From positions 1 to 7,152 of the forward strand of contig URZN01000063.1 of NCBI GenBank assembly GCA_900552345.1: a DNA stretch of 7,152 nucleotides, written 5' to 3'. Positions 6,705 through 7,152 of this stretch are shown piece by piece (positions within the stretch are counted from its first letter, which is position 1; the number at the start of each line of letters is the position of its first letter). The notes under the pieces are model-generated. The model did no database searches. It saw nothing but the letters and a program-made list of their open reading frames with translations, and was not told the origin of the DNA. The translations under genes and the position numbers were made by a program. This DNA comes from an uncultured Collinsella sp. (GTDB lineage Bacteria > Actinomycetota > Coriobacteriia > Coriobacteriales > Coriobacteriaceae).

Positions 6705-7152
6705 TTACTTGAGCGTGGCGTACATGACAGCCTTGATGGTGTGCATGCGGTTCTCGGCCTCGTCGAAGACCTTGGAAGCGGGGCTCTCGAAGACCTCGTC
6801 GGTGACCTCCTGCTCGGTGATGCCGAACTGCTCGCACTTCTCGGCGCCAATGGTGGTGTTGGTGTCGTGGAAGCTGGGCAGGCAGTGCAGGAAGATGGCA
6901 CCCGGGTTGGCCATAGCCATGACCTCGGAGGTAACGCGATACGGGGTGAGCTGAGCGATGCGCTCGGCCCAGACCTCGTCGGGCTCGCCCATGGAGACCC
7001 ACACATCGGTGTAGATAACGTCGGCACCGGTGACGCCGTCCTTGACGTCAGTGGTCAGCTTGATGGTGCAGCCGTTAGCCTCGGCGATGGGCTTGCAGGC
7101 CTCGATGACGTCGTCAGCGGGCATGCACTCCTCGGGGCCGCAGGCCACGAAG
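6705..7152 (-). CDS. Ornithine carbamoyltransferase, C-terminal part (cut by right edge)
   Basis: Transfers carbamoyl between carbamoyl phosphate and ornithine to give citrulline, or the reverse in the arginine deiminase pathway; cytosolic, usually trimeric. The last 148 residues are present, of about 330. Visible landmarks: [11 protein letters not shown] at the edge; [20 protein letters not shown] with the SMG ornithine-binding loop; [10 protein letters not shown], holding the catalytic Cys of the HCLP motif (Ser where Ala is common); [20 protein letters not shown], then [14 protein letters not shown] at the end. The GTG at 7148 is an internal valine, because the frame and family similarity continue to the edge. 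Family certain; anabolic (argF) versus catabolic (arcB) cannot be told from this part alone. The neighbouring carrier favours the catabolic role. Confidence 0.95.
   Translation of the reverse strand, partial: FVACGPEECMPADDVIEACKPIAEANGCTIKLTTDVKDGVTGADVIYTDVWVSMGEPDEVWAERIAQLTPYRVTSEVMAMANPGAIFLHCLPSFHDTNTTIGAEKCEQFGITEQEVTDEVFESPASKVFDEAENRMHTIKAVMYATLK

Noticed and set aside
7146..7148. GTG as the start of ornithine carbamoyltransferase
   Set aside because: It would give a protein of 147 residues lacking the carbamoyl phosphate domain; the frame continues to the window edge and GTG encodes the Val of FVACGPEE.

Overview
This 7.15 kb, GC-rich window holds six protein genes. All are on the minus strand, so transcription runs from the right edge to the left. 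The gene set and protein sequences suggest a high-GC anaerobic actinobacterium of the Coriobacteriia, most likely Collinsella or a relative. That assignment rests on protein style, codon bias and recognised family members, not on a database search.

In transcription order, the window opens with the C-terminal part of an ornithine carbamoyltransferase (6705-7152). A 12-bp hairpin and a promoter-like leader follow, then a YfcC/DcuC-family membrane carrier (5079-6557). Together these look like part of an arginine deiminase (arginine catabolism) locus: the enzyme makes or splits citrulline and the carrier probably exchanges arginine for ornithine.

Next is a 595-bp stretch with no convincing gene (4474-5078) that is dense in inverted repeats. 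It holds a run of hairpins directly after the carrier stop codon, an 86-bp imperfect palindrome with terminator character, an 11-bp hairpin and a perfect 26-bp inverted repeat. This is the most unusual part of the window.

To its left are a DUF1846 protein of unknown function (2992-4473) with its own TATAAT box and terminator, a small winged-helix regulator (2404-2742) with a palindromic operator candidate upstream, then pyrG encoding CTP synthase (564-2225). Directly coupled to pyrG is the N-terminal part of a XerD-like tyrosine recombinase (1-561), cut by the left edge. The pyrG-xerD pairing resembles the actinobacterial order in which xerD lies near pyrG and upstream of chromosome-segregation genes.

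Three start codons were moved inward from the longest open frame (winged-helix, DUF1846, carrier) because a good Shine-Dalgarno sequence sits in front of the inner start. No rRNA, tRNA, CRISPR array, intact insertion sequence or origin was seen. I see no clearly new multi-gene system; the repeat-rich intergenic region is the best candidate for something undescribed.
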